Source: Microcoleus sp. FACHB-831
Lineage (GTDB): Bacteria; Cyanobacteriota; Cyanobacteriia; Cyanobacteriales; FACHB-T130
Direction: 5' to 3'
Length of the DNA: 64,000 nucleotides
NCBI RefSeq assembly: GCF_014695585.1
Contig: NZ_JACJON010000060.1
Location: forward strand, 62,001 to 126,000
Positions 1 to 8,532 of the stretch are shown here, piece after piece. A program made the translations under genes and the position numbers. Positions within the stretch are counted from its first letter, which is position 1, and each line of letters begins with the position of its first letter. The notes under the pieces are model-generated. The model was not told the DNA's origin and ran no database searches. It worked only from the letters and a program-made list of their open reading frames with translations.

Positions 1-267
1 CTCGACACCGCTTGGCCCGGTTTTTGGTTTAACGTAGAAGCAACTGCTCTTAGTCTGGATGGGACTTCCATTCAGCGAAACTAGCTGAGTCCCAGCGACT
101 TTTGATGCTTCGGCAACAGTCATTCCAAACCGAACAGATTCAATGCCTCTTAGCGATAATTTTGATTGGTTTGTTAGCCTCGCATATGCGTTAACGGACA
201 GGCTGGTAAGAGGCAAAATTCCTAGTGCGGCGATAGAGAAAGTCAAAAATTTAGCTGTGGGGTACAT
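1..267 (-). CDS. Secreted hypothetical protein (3' part outside window)
   Basis: Reading leftward from an ATG at 265-267, the frame stays open for 89 codons to the window edge, so only the N-terminal part is present. The protein starts MYPTAKFLTFSIAALGIL and has a hydrophobic stretch and a cleavage-type LSVNAYA, which indicates a signal peptide of about 28 residues. The mature part (GIESVRFGMTVAEASKVAG) resembles a cyanobacterial family of small exported proteins recalled from memory. No function is assigned. A plus-strand frame over the same bases lacks any recognisable feature. Confidence 0.6.
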   Translation of the reverse strand, partial: MYPTAKFLTFSIAALGILPLTSLSVNAYARLTNQSKLSLRGIESVRFGMTVAEASKVAGTQLVSLNGSPIQTKSSCFYVKPKTGPSGVE

Positions 268-479
268 GGCAAGCGTTACTATAAGTTTCTGCTCAATTGC
301 TACCGTTCAGAAGACTCCTTTTCCGTATAAAAGTGACATTAGTAGATTTTTTTATATTGATAGAGGTTGTTATGGTAAATCAAGATAATTTGTGTTAAAT
401 AAAAGAGATTTTTCGCCAAGGTTTGGGAGGTGTACAAGTAGTAAAATATTTTCCCAGAAGGTAGCAGAGGATTTCTATA

Positions 480-1040
480 GTGGAAAAAACAGAAAAACAG
501 AAGATGCTGGCGGGTGAGTTATATTGGGCTTACGATCCCGAACTGGCTGCGGAGAACAAGCGGGCACGCCGTCTTTTAAGAACGTACAACGCGACGACTG
601 AAGAAGAACAGGATATGCGATCGCAGGTTCTAAACGAGTTGTTCGGGAAAGTTGGCCCTAAAGTGGAAATTGTGCCCCCATTCCACTGCGACTATGGCAG
701 CAATATTTATGCTGGAAACAATTTATACATCAACTATGGCTGTGTAATTCTAGACTGCAATATTGTGGAAATTGGTGAAAATTTTCTGTGCGGTCCTTAC
801 GTTCAAATTTACACCGCTTCTCACCCAATAGACCCAGAAATTCGCTTATCTGGTCGAGAACTTGCTGCTCCTATTAAGATTGGTAATAATGTCTGGATTG
901 GTGGCGGCGCGGTCGTTTGTCCGGGGGTGACAATTGGCGACAATACAACCATCGGTGCTGGTAGCGTTGTTGTAAAAGATATACCAGCAAATGTTGTTGC
1001 TGTTGGCAATCCGTGCCGAATAATTAAATATTTAAACTAA
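480..1040 (+). CDS. maa: Maltose O-acetyltransferase-type sugar acetyltransferase
   Basis: This 186-residue protein is a hexapeptide-repeat (left-handed beta-helix) acetyltransferase of the maltose/galactoside family, which moves acetyl from acetyl-CoA to a sugar hydroxyl in the cytoplasm. The N-terminal helical part (KQKMLAGELYWAYDPEL, about 7-23) is typical of this family. Hexapeptide turns follow, with the catalytic-type His in TASHPIDPE (about 114) and the terminal repeats IGNNVWIGGGAVVCPG and IGAGSVVVKDIPANVVAVG. The start is GTG at 480, with AGAGG at 466-470 as a ribosome-binding site nine bases upstream. The substrate cannot be read from sequence. It stands alone and converges on the glutamate-synthase-like gene downstream. 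Confidence 0.85.
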   Translation: MEKTEKQKMLAGELYWAYDPELAAENKRARRLLRTYNATTEEEQDMRSQVLNELFGKVGPKVEIVPPFHCDYGSNIYAGNNLYINYGCVILDCNIVEIGENFLCGPYVQIYTASHPIDPEIRLSGRELAAPIKIGNNVWIGGGAVVCPGVTIGDNTTIGAGSVVVKDIPANVVAVGNPCRIIKYLN

Positions 1041-1106
1041 CTTTTTTTAAGCGCGATCGCCTTATTTCCAAAGTTAAGGGGTACATAATACTTTTCAAAC
1101 ATCCTC

Positions 1107-2414
1107 TTATTGCCCCATTACAAAATCAGTTCCCGCTAACGGCAATTTGGCCATCGCAGAAGCTTCTAAAGTTAGCGCCACTAAATCTTCTCGTTCTAAA
1201 TTATGTACGTCAGATTTACCGCAAGCACGGGCAATACTTTGAACTTCCATTACTAGAGATTGAAGATAGTTAGCGACATAAGTTGTAGCCTCCTCGACTG
1301 GCAATCTTGCCATCAATTCTTCATCCTGAGTGGTAATACCAACCGGGCACATTCCTGTATGGCAATGGTGGCAGTGATAGGGTTCAGTTCCTAATTTATG
1401 ATAGTCTTCAATGTAGATGGGTTTATTGCACCCCATAGCAATTAAAGGAGCCGTTCCCAAACTAACAGCATCAGCGCCAAGCGCGATCGCTTTTGCCACA
1501 TCTGGCCCGGAACGAATTCCCCCAGAAATTACTAGCTGAACTTCACCATAAACCCCCATTTCTTGCAGTGCTTCTACTGCTTGCACCAATGCTGGTAATG
1601 TGGGAATTCCAGTGTGTTCTTGAAAGATACTTTGTGTTGCAGCCGTCCCCCCTTCCATGCCGTCGAGAACAATTACATCAGCACCAGCTTTGACGGCGAG
1701 TTTAACATCATCCTTGACCCTCGTAGCTCCCATTTTGACGTAAATTGGGATTTCCCAGTCTGTGGCTTCTCGCAATTCCTCAATCTTAATTTTAAGGTCA
1801 TCGGGGCCGATCCAATCGGGGTGACGGCAGGGCGATCGCTGATCCACTCCTTCCGGCAAAGTTCGCATCCCCGCAACTACTTTATTTACTTTTTGCCCCA
1901 TTAATAAGCCGCCGCCGCCAGGTTTTGCACCTTGTCCAACGACAATTTCAATCGCATCAGCTTTCTTTAAATCAGCCGGATTAAACCCATAACGGGAAGG
2001 CAAACATTGATAGACTAATTTAGCAGATGCCTCTCTTTCAGCAGGCAACATTCCCCCATCGCCTGTAGTTGTGGAAGTTCCTAATAATGTTGCGGCACGT
2101 CCCAACCCAACTTTAGCATTGCGAGACAGCGCCCCAAAACTCATTCCGGCTATTGTAATGGGAATTTCTAACTCAATAGGGCGTTTAGCATGGCGAGTTC
2201 CTAACACCGTTTTGGTAGTGCATTTCTCTCGATATCCCTCTAAAGGAAAACGAGTTAGAGAAGCAGTTAAAAATAATAAATCATCAAATTTGGGGACATT
2301 GCGAAAAGCTCCCCATCCCCGAATTACATAGCGGCCTAATTCTGCCCGTTCCTGGATGGCGTGGATCGCTTCTGGCGAATAGGTGCTGCTGGTTTTTAAT
2401 ATGCGGTTTTCCAT
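1107..2414 (-). CDS. FMN/Fe-S glutamate-synthase-domain protein (GlxD/MgsC type)
   Basis: This 435-residue protein corresponds to the FMN-binding central domain of the large glutamate synthase subunit as a separate polypeptide. It has the PITIAGMSFGALS segment, the glycine-rich GQGAKPGGGGLL loop, the barrel strands VIVLDGMEGGTAA and LVISGGIRSGPDVAKAIALGA, and a cysteine cluster C348-x2-C351-x4-C356 followed by PVGITTQ, matching the 3Fe-4S site of GltB. It lies third in a run amidotransferase, GXGXG protein, synthase. The same set occurs as GlxBCD and as N-methylglutamate synthase MgsABC (family knowledge). The likely role is transferring ammonia or an amine onto 2-oxoglutarate. The exact substrate is unknown because no GmaS/GlnA-like gene is visible nearby. 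Confidence 0.85.
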   Translation of the reverse strand: MENRILKTSSTYSPEAIHAIQERAELGRYVIRGWGAFRNVPKFDDLLFLTASLTRFPLEGYREKCTTKTVLGTRHAKRPIELEIPITIAGMSFGALSRNAKVGLGRAATLLGTSTTTGDGGMLPAEREASAKLVYQCLPSRYGFNPADLKKADAIEIVVGQGAKPGGGGLLMGQKVNKVVAGMRTLPEGVDQRSPCRHPDWIGPDDLKIKIEELREATDWEIPIYVKMGATRVKDDVKLAVKAGADVIVLDGMEGGTAATQSIFQEHTGIPTLPALVQAVEALQEMGVYGEVQLVISGGIRSGPDVAKAIALGADAVSLGTAPLIAMGCNKPIYIEDYHKLGTEPYHCHHCHTGMCPVGITTQDEELMARLPVEEATTYVANYLQSLVMEVQSIARACGKSDVHNLEREDLVALTLEASAMAKLPLAGTDFVMGQ

Positions 2415-2467
2415 TTTTAATTTTGTATTAAAGTAAAGTTGCTAAAACGTGAATTTGCCTTTTTCCT

Positions 2468-3184
2468 TCAATAAGCATCTTTCCACTTAGACCAGTCTTT
2501 AGCTTTGAAGTTGTATAACTCTTTGGCACAAACTACTTTCTTAAAATCATACTTTTCATGATTTATTGCTAATGGCTGTAACTCTTCATCAAGTAGCTGC
2601 CAGTCTTGTGGTGTCATCGTTTCTATCTGAGCATCTGCACCCAATGAAGCAATATTACCGCCCACATAAATAACCCCATCGTAGATAGAATCTGCCAGAT
2701 TTTCTCCAACATTACCGCATATAATTAAGCATCCCTGTTGCATCATAAAAGCAGAACCATAGCCCGCATTTCCTGTGACAATTAGAGTACCGCCTTTGAG
2801 TGAAATTCCGGCTCGTGGCCCCGCATTTCCCAGTATGCAAACTTTACCGCCATGAGCAGAAGCAGCGGCGTTTGCGGAAGCATTGCCGTGAATTATAATA
2901 TTTCCGGACATGAGATTTTCACCGACTGACCAGCCACAACCACCAAAAACTTCAATATCTACTTTTTCGCTCAATCCGCCGCAATAATAACCGACTGCAC
3001 CTTGGAATTGAATTGCGATCGCCTGAGTAATCCCTACTGCTAGATTGTGCCTTCCAGCCGGGTTAATTACCTTTACCGAAGATATACCTTCAGATGCCAA
3101 TGCTTTCAGTTTTTGATTGAGTTCGCGGGTAGTTAGATCGGTACAGTCTAAGACAGCTTGGTGTAGGATAGTTTGGTTATTCAT
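2468..3184 (-). CDS. GXGXG-domain protein, GltB C-terminal-domain homologue (GlxC/MgsB type)
   Basis: The protein has 238 residues. Residues about 75-190 form a parallel beta-helix with repeated glycine turns (VFGGCGWSVGENLMSGNIIIHG, split as strands; GGKVCILGNAG; GGTLIVTGNAG; GCLIICGNVGE), the signature of the C-terminal domain of glutamate synthase. As a separate protein it is the structural subunit between the amidotransferase and the FMN subunit. It lies 69 bases downstream of the amidotransferase gene and 53 bases upstream of the FMN gene on the same strand, so the three are probably one operon. It has no catalytic residues of its own. The assignment rests on the glycine pattern and the gene order. 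Confidence 0.85.
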   Translation of the reverse strand: MNNQTILHQAVLDCTDLTTRELNQKLKALASEGISSVKVINPAGRHNLAVGITQAIAIQFQGAVGYYCGGLSEKVDIEVFGGCGWSVGENLMSGNIIIHGNASANAAASAHGGKVCILGNAGPRAGISLKGGTLIVTGNAGYGSAFMMQQGCLIICGNVGENLADSIYDGVIYVGGNIASLGADAQIETMTPQDWQLLDEELQPLAINHEKYDFKKVVCAKELYNFKAKDWSKWKDAY

Positions 3185-3253
3185 TGTGGTGTTTTTCCTA
3201 GCGAATAGAATTCGCTGCTATACAGAATAAACCAGCCTGTATGGGTTAAATTA

Positions 3254-4231
3254 TCATCCTCTTAAGTCCGCGTAGGCGGACTTTGTTTGTTCAGCCACGA
3301 CTTCAATCGCCGGAGCTATTGGAACGTTCGATACAGACCAAATGTTGATTTCTCCTGCGTCTGGTTCTCTGATGGTGGCGCTGGGATCAAAAGTTGGTAG
3401 GTTCAAGAAGCAACGGTATTCTGAAGCGATCGCTATCATTTCTGGCGACTCGTAAATCACCGCTGGTTTTGCAGCAAATTTATCGCGCACGAGTGCAACT
3501 TTATCTGATGTGGAAATTAAAAATGTATAAGTTCCATCAATGTCGTTTAGCAGGCTATGGAGTGCAGTTTCTAAAGATTTGCCTTGTGTTAGATGGTAGT
3601 TGATGTAGTGCGCGATCGCTTCTGAATCATTGTGCGTCTCAAATACTACACCTTTACGCTCTAAAGCAAAACGCAATTTATAATAATTGGAAACTTGACC
3701 GTTGTGAACGATACACAAATCCTCTCCCGCTGCGAACGGATGAGAATGGTAGGTATCCACGACAGATTCTGTTGCCATGCGGGTATGTCCGATTGCATGA
3801 CTTCCAGCAAATGTTTTTAAGTCATAGTTTTCAAACAAACTTTGGGCGGAACCAACTTGTTTATAAATCTCTAAAAATTGCCCATAACTCATCAAATGCA
3901 CTTGAGGAAAACACGCGCATAATTGGTGTATCAATTCCTTTGAGTTAAAAATTTTACCTTCTAAAGTTACAAGCTTACCATTACCCATTGCCGTAAAACT
4001 TGCAACAACAAATAATTTGCCTAAAAGCTGCTTTATTTCTTCCCATTCTATCGCTTTTTCTGCCAGCAATACTATCTTAAGTTGATTGCTTTCTATGCTA
4101 TTGCCATACAAACCCACGCCACAAGAATCTGGCCCTCTTGTCTCTAAAGGTTGAATCAGATTTAGTAAATCAGATCCGAGGTTCTTATAGAATTGCGGGT
4201 TGCGATAAATAATTCCAGCTATGCCACACAA
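3254..4231 (-). CDS. Class II glutamine amidotransferase subunit (GlxB/MgsA type)
   Basis: This Ntn-type glutaminase has 325 residues and releases ammonia from glutamine for the synthase encoded downstream. The first ATG (4252) would put seven extra residues before the essential cysteine. A TTG at 4231 lies directly before the Cys codon (TTG-TGT-GGC) and has GGAGG seven bases upstream, so processing would leave Cys1 at the N terminus as class II enzymes require. Other family motifs are RGPDSCGVGLYG, GHTRMATES, HSHPFAAG, IVHNGQVSNY and HNDSEAIAHY. It is the first gene of the split-synthase operon and is divergent from the flavoprotein gene, with 132 bases between the two start codons. Confidence 0.88.
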   Translation of the reverse strand: MCGIAGIIYRNPQFYKNLGSDLLNLIQPLETRGPDSCGVGLYGNSIESNQLKIVLLAEKAIEWEEIKQLLGKLFVVASFTAMGNGKLVTLEGKIFNSKELIHQLCACFPQVHLMSYGQFLEIYKQVGSAQSLFENYDLKTFAGSHAIGHTRMATESVVDTYHSHPFAAGEDLCIVHNGQVSNYYKLRFALERKGVVFETHNDSEAIAHYINYHLTQGKSLETALHSLLNDIDGTYTFLISTSDKVALVRDKFAAKPAVIYESPEMIAIASEYRCFLNLPTFDPSATIREPDAGEINIWSVSNVPIAPAIEVVAEQTKSAYADLRG

Positions 4232-4363
4232 AATTATTCCTCCAGAGTTCAAATTTAGTAGTGAATGCCTGTAAGTGTTTATAATAAACCTTTCAAATAA
4301 TAATTTTGTATCTTAATTAACTTGTAGAACAATAATTCTGCAATAACCTTAAGGTGATGACTT

Positions 4364-5569
4364 ATGTCTGAGACAGCCGACATTGTAGTTGTGGGTGGGG
4401 GCTGCATAGGTGCGGCGATCGCGCTGCATTTAGCCGAACGGAAAGCTGGAAAGATAATATTATTAGAAAAAAAGCAGCTTGCTAATGGCGCATCTGGCAA
4501 AGGTATTGGTATTATTCGCACGCATTATACCCACCCAATTTTAGCTGAATTATCCCACAGATCTCAGCAAGTATTTCATAATTTTAAAGAGCGATTTGGT
4601 GGGTATGATAGCGGTTTTAATCCCTGCGGTTACTATGTTTTGGTAAGCGAATCAGATGTAGAAACCCTAAAAACTGTTGTCAATATGCACCAGGATATGA
4701 ATATTAAGGTAAGCCTGGTGGATTTAGCGGAAGTTCAGGCGCGGGTTCCTCAACTAAATCTTAGTGATGTTGCTGCTGTTGCTTACGAACCAAATTCTGG
4801 CTATGGAAATCCGCCTCAAACCACGTTAGCTTTTGCACGACGCGCCGCCGATTTAGGAGTAGAAATCCGTACAGAAACCCCGGTTTTAGAAGTTAAGTTA
4901 GATGCGGCTGCTAGAGTGCAAAGCGTTGTGACGCCAGCGGGTGAAATTATGACGCGATCGCTGGTAGATTGTGTTGGCCCTTGGGCTAAAAAGTTTGTAG
5001 AACATCTGGGATTAGAGTTTCCTGTTACTCCGATTGTTGAACACGTTGTAGTTGTTAAACGGCCAATTGAATTTGCCCAACCTCATCCAGTTATTTCCGA
5101 TTTAGTTAATCTCTGCTACTCGCGTTCCGATGGAAATCAACCATTTACGCGGATAGGTAACTCCGATCCAAAATATCATCCCCAATTTAGGCTAGAAGAT
5201 GCAGATGATTTTCACAAGCAATATTATCCCAATATTGCCGAAGACCTTTATCAAAAATTGACCCATAGGTTCCCCAGTTTGAAAGATGCGGAAATTGCGG
5301 AAAAATATTCTGGCATTTGGGGAATTACGCCAGATTATCAACCAATTATAGATAAGTTAGATGCTGTACCTGGATTTTATTGTGCGGTGGGTTTCAGCGG
5401 TCATGGTTACAAGCTGAGTCCTGTAATTGGAGATTTGATGAGTCAGTTTATTCTGGGGGAAACTAACGATTTTGTGGATAAGTTGAGGCTGTTCCGCCTT
5501 AATCGCTTCCAGGAAAACGATTTAGTTAAGCCCCCAGTGACTTATGGCAAAGCCAAAGGCTTGCGATAG
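4364..5569 (+). CDS. FAD-dependent oxidoreductase, DAO / sarcosine-oxidase-like
   Basis: This 401-residue flavoprotein has an N-terminal Rossmann dinucleotide motif (IVVVGGGCIGAAIALHLAE, about 7-25), the acidic ribose-binding end LLEKK, the GASGKGIGIIRTHY loop of amine-oxidising flavoproteins, and the C-terminal FAD contact VGFSGHGYKLSPVIG (about 345-359). The family oxidises sarcosine, glycine, D-amino acids or N-methyl amino acids. I see no cysteine where monomeric sarcosine oxidase attaches FAD covalently, so FAD is probably non-covalent (tentative). AAGGTG lies eight bases before the ATG. The divergent split-synthase operon suggests a shared amine or N-methylglutamate route (inference). 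It ends nine bases before the convergent Pnkp gene. Confidence 0.8.
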   Translation: MSETADIVVVGGGCIGAAIALHLAERKAGKIILLEKKQLANGASGKGIGIIRTHYTHPILAELSHRSQQVFHNFKERFGGYDSGFNPCGYYVLVSESDVETLKTVVNMHQDMNIKVSLVDLAEVQARVPQLNLSDVAAVAYEPNSGYGNPPQTTLAFARRAADLGVEIRTETPVLEVKLDAAARVQSVVTPAGEIMTRSLVDCVGPWAKKFVEHLGLEFPVTPIVEHVVVVKRPIEFAQPHPVISDLVNLCYSRSDGNQPFTRIGNSDPKYHPQFRLEDADDFHKQYYPNIAEDLYQKLTHRFPSLKDAEIAEKYSGIWGITPDYQPIIDKLDAVPGFYCAVGFSGHGYKLSPVIGDLMSQFILGETNDFVDKLRLFRLNRFQENDLVKPPVTYGKAKGLR

Positions 5570-5578
5570 ATTGCGACT

Positions 5579-8167
5579 TCACAAACGCGGATCGACTGGT
5601 TCGCTTTCAAGGGCTAAAATGCCAAAAATACATTCGTGGACGCGGCGCAACGGTTGGTGCTGAACGAAACGTTCTAGTGCTTCAATTCCCAAGGCAAATT
5701 CGCGTAGTGCTAAGGATCTTTTGATGGATAAACCGCGCGATCGCAACCTTTCTAGATTCTCTTCAGCCGTGTATTCTGCACCATAGATAATCCGCAAATA
5801 TTCCCTCCCGCGACACTTCACCGCAGGTTGCACTAACCCCTTGTGTTGACCAACAAAATCAAGCGGTTTCACTACCATTCCTTCACCACCGCGACTCGTC
5901 ATTTCCTCCCACCATCTGATACCTTCATCCCCACTCGCTGCATCAGTAAACTCCACTACTTTGTAAGCTGTCGCCAGCATCAATGCTTCGTCAACGCGAC
6001 AGATTTTCGCGAGTGTCTCCATGTGCCAAATGTGGTCTTTATCAATATGCACCGCACCCTCTGTTGCTAATAAATGAAACGGTGCTAGCTTCAAATCAGC
6101 TATAGAGTTAACTTGCCAACAATAACGCCGATAAGCTTCAACATATTGAGTCGCCATTTCTGCACGCTGCTGATAGTGAGAAACTGACGCATTAACATCA
6201 ACTCCCCGCGATGCTGCTTTTTCTAAAACTGCTACAGCTTCAGAAAGTGACGCTTGAGATGCAGCACCAACGGCTGCATATTGCCGTTGCAGCAATTCTT
6301 GTGCTTTGGCTGACCAAGGCATCAATTCGCAGTCTAAAATAACCCAGCTAGTATTAAATTCCTCCCAAAAGTTAGCGGTTTCTAATGCTGTTTGTAATCT
6401 TGCCAGCAGTTCTATTTCTACTGCTGTATTATCGAAGAAACGCCGCCCGGTGCGAGTGTAGCAGATGCCAATTCCTTCACCGACAACGCCGAACCGCTTA
6501 CGCGCTGTATCTTCATCGCGGCAAACGATAACAATAGCACGCGAACCCATGTGCTTTTCTTCGCATACGACTTTCGTAACACCCCGTTCTTTATAGTAGG
6601 AAAATGCTTCTGCTGGATGTTCTAATAAACCAGGTTCAAATGAGGTTGCACAGGGGGACATAGTAGGCGGCAAATAGATCAGCCACTTGGGATTAGCAGC
6701 AAATCTACTCATAATTTCTAGGGCAGCGATCGCATTCTCTTCCCTAATCATTATATTGTGCTGCAACCTAGTAGTAATTAACCGCTTGCCCACAACATCT
6801 TCAATATCTAAGACATCATCAAGCTGCTGCTGTGAAGTTAGCAAATGCGTGTTTCCTTGAGGAAACAACGGTTTAACTGATTCGCGATAAATCCGTGCTG
6901 CGGGGACAGAAACTAATTCTTTTTCCGGGTAACGCAACGCCGTCAGCTTGCCCCCATAAACGCAGCCAGTATCGATGTCAATTGTATTATTAAGCCACTG
7001 TGCTTCTGGAACTGGCGTGTGACCATAAACTACCATTGACTTGCCGCGATATTCAGATGCCCAGTTATAGCGAATTGGCAAACCAAATTCGTCGATTTCT
7101 CCTGTCGTTTCTCCATACAAAGCAAACTCGCGCACGCCGCGAGAACCGCGCCCTTGCATTGACTCTTTCATACCCGCGTGGGCAACAACAAGCTGACCTT
7201 CATCTAACACATAATGACTAACAAGAGTCTCGATAAAATCAGCGATTTCTCGTGAAAATGGTTCGCGAATATCATCTGCGATCGCATCAATTTCAGCTAA
7301 ACTCTGTTCCAGCCCATATGTCACCTTGACGTTATTACCCCGCAACTTACGCATTAGCTTAATTTCGTGGTTCCCCGGCACGCACAAAGCAGTTCCCGCT
7401 TTGACCATGTTTCGCACTAGCTTCAACGTGTCTAAAATGCGCGGGCCTCTGTCTACTAAATCTCCCAAAAATACTGCTTTTCTTCCTTGTGGATGGCTGT
7501 ATACAGGACTATTCCAAAAAGATTCATTATCAATTTTACCTGTTACTTCATAACCCAATTTTTGCAACAATGCTTCAAGTTCATCCCCGCATCCGTGAAC
7601 ATCGCCAATAATATCAAACGGGCCACGATCGTGCTTTTTGTTATTCCAAAGGGGTTGTATTTCAATAACAACTGAATCTACCTCTTCCGGCGAATCCACT
7701 ACATAAACATGGTTATACCGAAATCCTTCCTTTTGTAGGCTACGCAACGAACGCCTCAAATTTTGGGAATGTCTGCGGACAACATGGGGGCCAAAGTTGC
7801 GATCGCTCCTATTTTTATTTCTCTCGTGGCATAATTGCTCTGGCATATTCAGCACAATAGCAACTGCAAAATAGTGATACTCACGCGCCAATTGCAATAG
7901 CGGTTTGCGATCCTCTGGCTGAACGTTCGTAGCATCAATTACCGTCAATTTCCCCGCTGCTAACCGCTTCGCTGCAATATAGCGAAGTACCTCGAAAGCG
8001 TCCTTACTTGCAGACTGGTTATTTTCATCATCAGAAACCAACCCTCGGCAAAAATCAGAGGATAATATCTCAGTCGGTCTAAAATGTTTCCGGGCAAAGC
8101 TAGACTTACCGGAACCAGAAGCACCAATGAGGATAACTAAAGATAATTCAGGAATTGTTATTTTCAT
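5579..8167 (-). CDS. pnkp: Polynucleotide kinase-phosphatase-ligase (bacterial Pnkp, RNA repair)
   Basis: This three-domain RNA end-healing and sealing enzyme has 862 residues counted from the ATG at 8167. The start was chosen because MKITIPELSLVILIG aligns with the start of known Pnkp proteins and places the P-loop Lys-Ser at 21-22 and the kinase Asp at 38, as in the Clostridium thermocellum enzyme (recalled). An upstream ATG at 8254 adds 29 unlikely residues. The central metallophosphatase has GDVHGC, GDLVDRGP, GNHE and YGHTPVP. The C-terminal adenylyltransferase has CEEKHMGSRA with the nucleotidyl Lys. Its usual partner Hen1, the 3'-end 2'-O-methyltransferase, is not adjacent. The neighbours are the flavoprotein (convergent) and a lipid kinase upstream. 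Confidence 0.92.
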   Translation of the reverse strand: MKITIPELSLVILIGASGSGKSSFARKHFRPTEILSSDFCRGLVSDDENNQSASKDAFEVLRYIAAKRLAAGKLTVIDATNVQPEDRKPLLQLAREYHYFAVAIVLNMPEQLCHERNKNRSDRNFGPHVVRRHSQNLRRSLRSLQKEGFRYNHVYVVDSPEEVDSVVIEIQPLWNNKKHDRGPFDIIGDVHGCGDELEALLQKLGYEVTGKIDNESFWNSPVYSHPQGRKAVFLGDLVDRGPRILDTLKLVRNMVKAGTALCVPGNHEIKLMRKLRGNNVKVTYGLEQSLAEIDAIADDIREPFSREIADFIETLVSHYVLDEGQLVVAHAGMKESMQGRGSRGVREFALYGETTGEIDEFGLPIRYNWASEYRGKSMVVYGHTPVPEAQWLNNTIDIDTGCVYGGKLTALRYPEKELVSVPAARIYRESVKPLFPQGNTHLLTSQQQLDDVLDIEDVVGKRLITTRLQHNIMIREENAIAALEIMSRFAANPKWLIYLPPTMSPCATSFEPGLLEHPAEAFSYYKERGVTKVVCEEKHMGSRAIVIVCRDEDTARKRFGVVGEGIGICYTRTGRRFFDNTAVEIELLARLQTALETANFWEEFNTSWVILDCELMPWSAKAQELLQRQYAAVGAASQASLSEAVAVLEKAASRGVDVNASVSHYQQRAEMATQYVEAYRRYCWQVNSIADLKLAPFHLLATEGAVHIDKDHIWHMETLAKICRVDEALMLATAYKVVEFTDAASGDEGIRWWEEMTSRGGEGMVVKPLDFVGQHKGLVQPAVKCRGREYLRIIYGAEYTAEENLERLRSRGLSIKRSLALREFALGIEALERFVQHQPLRRVHECIFGILALESEPVDPRL

Positions 8168-8529
8168 CGTTTGTCCAATATGTTTTATCTTATTCTTATA
8201 ACTATTTTTTATGATGCCATCCGGCCAGGGCAGAAGTGTGTTTGTTACTGCCATACTACACCCGACGTGCTGACCCGTTTCCAGATTAATAAATACCGCC
8301 TCCTTCTCCTGCGGCTTTAAATTAACAAACGCTGCTCTAAACGCCTTGCTCGAAAAAGTTAGCAGCGTGGTTCATTTCTATCTAAAACAAAAAAACCGCT
8401 CTCGTCAAATCCGCTTTGGATGTTGTTTTGACCACTCATCATGAATGTGCCTAAGATAAGGCGATCCCCCTTTCCTCGTTGGCAATGATAAGAGCGATCG
8501 CACCAGCCAATGTTCAAAAGCGATCGCTC
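8168..8529. other. Intergenic stretch upstream of pnkp
   Basis: These 362 bases contain no open frame with recognisable features. The only clear structure is the perfect HIP1-based inverted repeat at 8489-8532, which overlaps the stop codon of the lipid kinase gene. A weak GGA seven bases before the pnkp ATG may serve as its ribosome-binding site. Confidence 0.5.
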
Positions 8530-8532
8530 TTA
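8489..8532. repeat. 13-bp perfect inverted repeat containing HIP1
   Basis: TAAGAGCGATCGC (8489-8501) and its exact reverse complement (8520-8532) flank an 18-base loop. The right arm contains the TAA stop of the lipid kinase gene. There is no T-run after the hairpin on either strand, so it is not a canonical intrinsic terminator, though it could end or stabilise the transcript. Confidence 0.7.

Noticed and set aside
143-388. Plus-strand ORF of 81 codons at the left edge
   Set aside because: The minus strand over the same bases encodes a clear signal peptide and a protein-like sequence; the plus frame has no family features.
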